Shown: positions 6,337 through 6,344 of the stretch, piece by piece
Layout of the letters: each line of letters opens with the position of its first letter
Position numbering within the stretch: position 1 is the stretch's first letter
Assembly: GCA_947177675.1 (NCBI GenBank)
Contig: CAMWVK010000104.1
Coordinates: forward strand, 1 to 6,344
Reading direction: 5' to 3'
Origin: an uncultured Mucispirillum sp.
GTDB lineage: Bacteria; Chrysiogenota; Deferribacteres; Deferribacterales; Mucispirillaceae
DNA length: 6,344 nt
The notes under the pieces: generated by a model
The model's database searches: none
Told to the model about the DNA's origin: nothing
The model's input: only the letters and a program-made list of their open reading frames with translations
Program-made: the position numbers and the translations under genes

Positions 6337-6344
6337 ATTAATAC

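Overview
The window is AT-rich (by eye about one third G+C) and is mostly one tightly packed bacterial housekeeping operon on the minus strand. Read in the direction of transcription, from right to left, the order is dprA - topA - trmFO - xerC. This order is known from Firmicutes (smf/dprA-topA-gid-codV in Bacillus) and from some other low-GC phyla. TrmFO, the folate/FAD-dependent tRNA methyltransferase, argues against a typical gamma-proteobacterium, which would use TrmA. A Deferribacterota-type organism (Mucispirillum-like) or a Firmicute would both fit. I infer this from gene order and composition only and have no search to back it.

Layout. Positions 39-383 (+) hold a small orphan gene for a 114-residue, alanine-rich protein. 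Its central RGVINSS motif resembles small phage virion-associated proteins. Positions 384-477 are the convergent gap, with a GC-rich hairpin that looks like a two-way terminator and a perfect AT-rich palindrome. Positions 478-1395 (-) are xerC, 1382-2719 (-) trmFO, 2736-5090 (-) topA and 5091-6215 (-) dprA. Positions 6216-6344 are the upstream region of dprA. It has a good leftward promoter with a perfect TTGACA -35 box, and AT-rich tandem TATAA repeats that may hold a rightward promoter for a gene beyond the window.

How the genes relate. All four operon genes are closely spaced: dprA and topA abut, topA and trmFO are 16 nt apart, and trmFO and xerC overlap by 14 nt. They should therefore be co-transcribed and partly translationally coupled. 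Three products handle DNA: DprA loads RecA on incoming single-stranded DNA, TopA relaxes negative supercoils, and XerC resolves chromosome dimers. TrmFO methylates U54 of tRNA. In Bacillus-type clusters hslV/hslU (clpQ/clpY) follow xerC. Here the operon ends at a terminator and meets the opposing phage-like gene instead.

All four operon genes are intact, with their key catalytic residues present. I see no tRNA, rRNA, CRISPR array, insertion sequence or toxin-antitoxin pair. I found no convincing new system. The points most worth a second look are the orphan phage-like gene, the hairpin over its ribosome binding site, the near-identical DNA repeats in the TopA zinc-ribbon region, and the very short, Shine-Dalgarno-free leader predicted for dprA.
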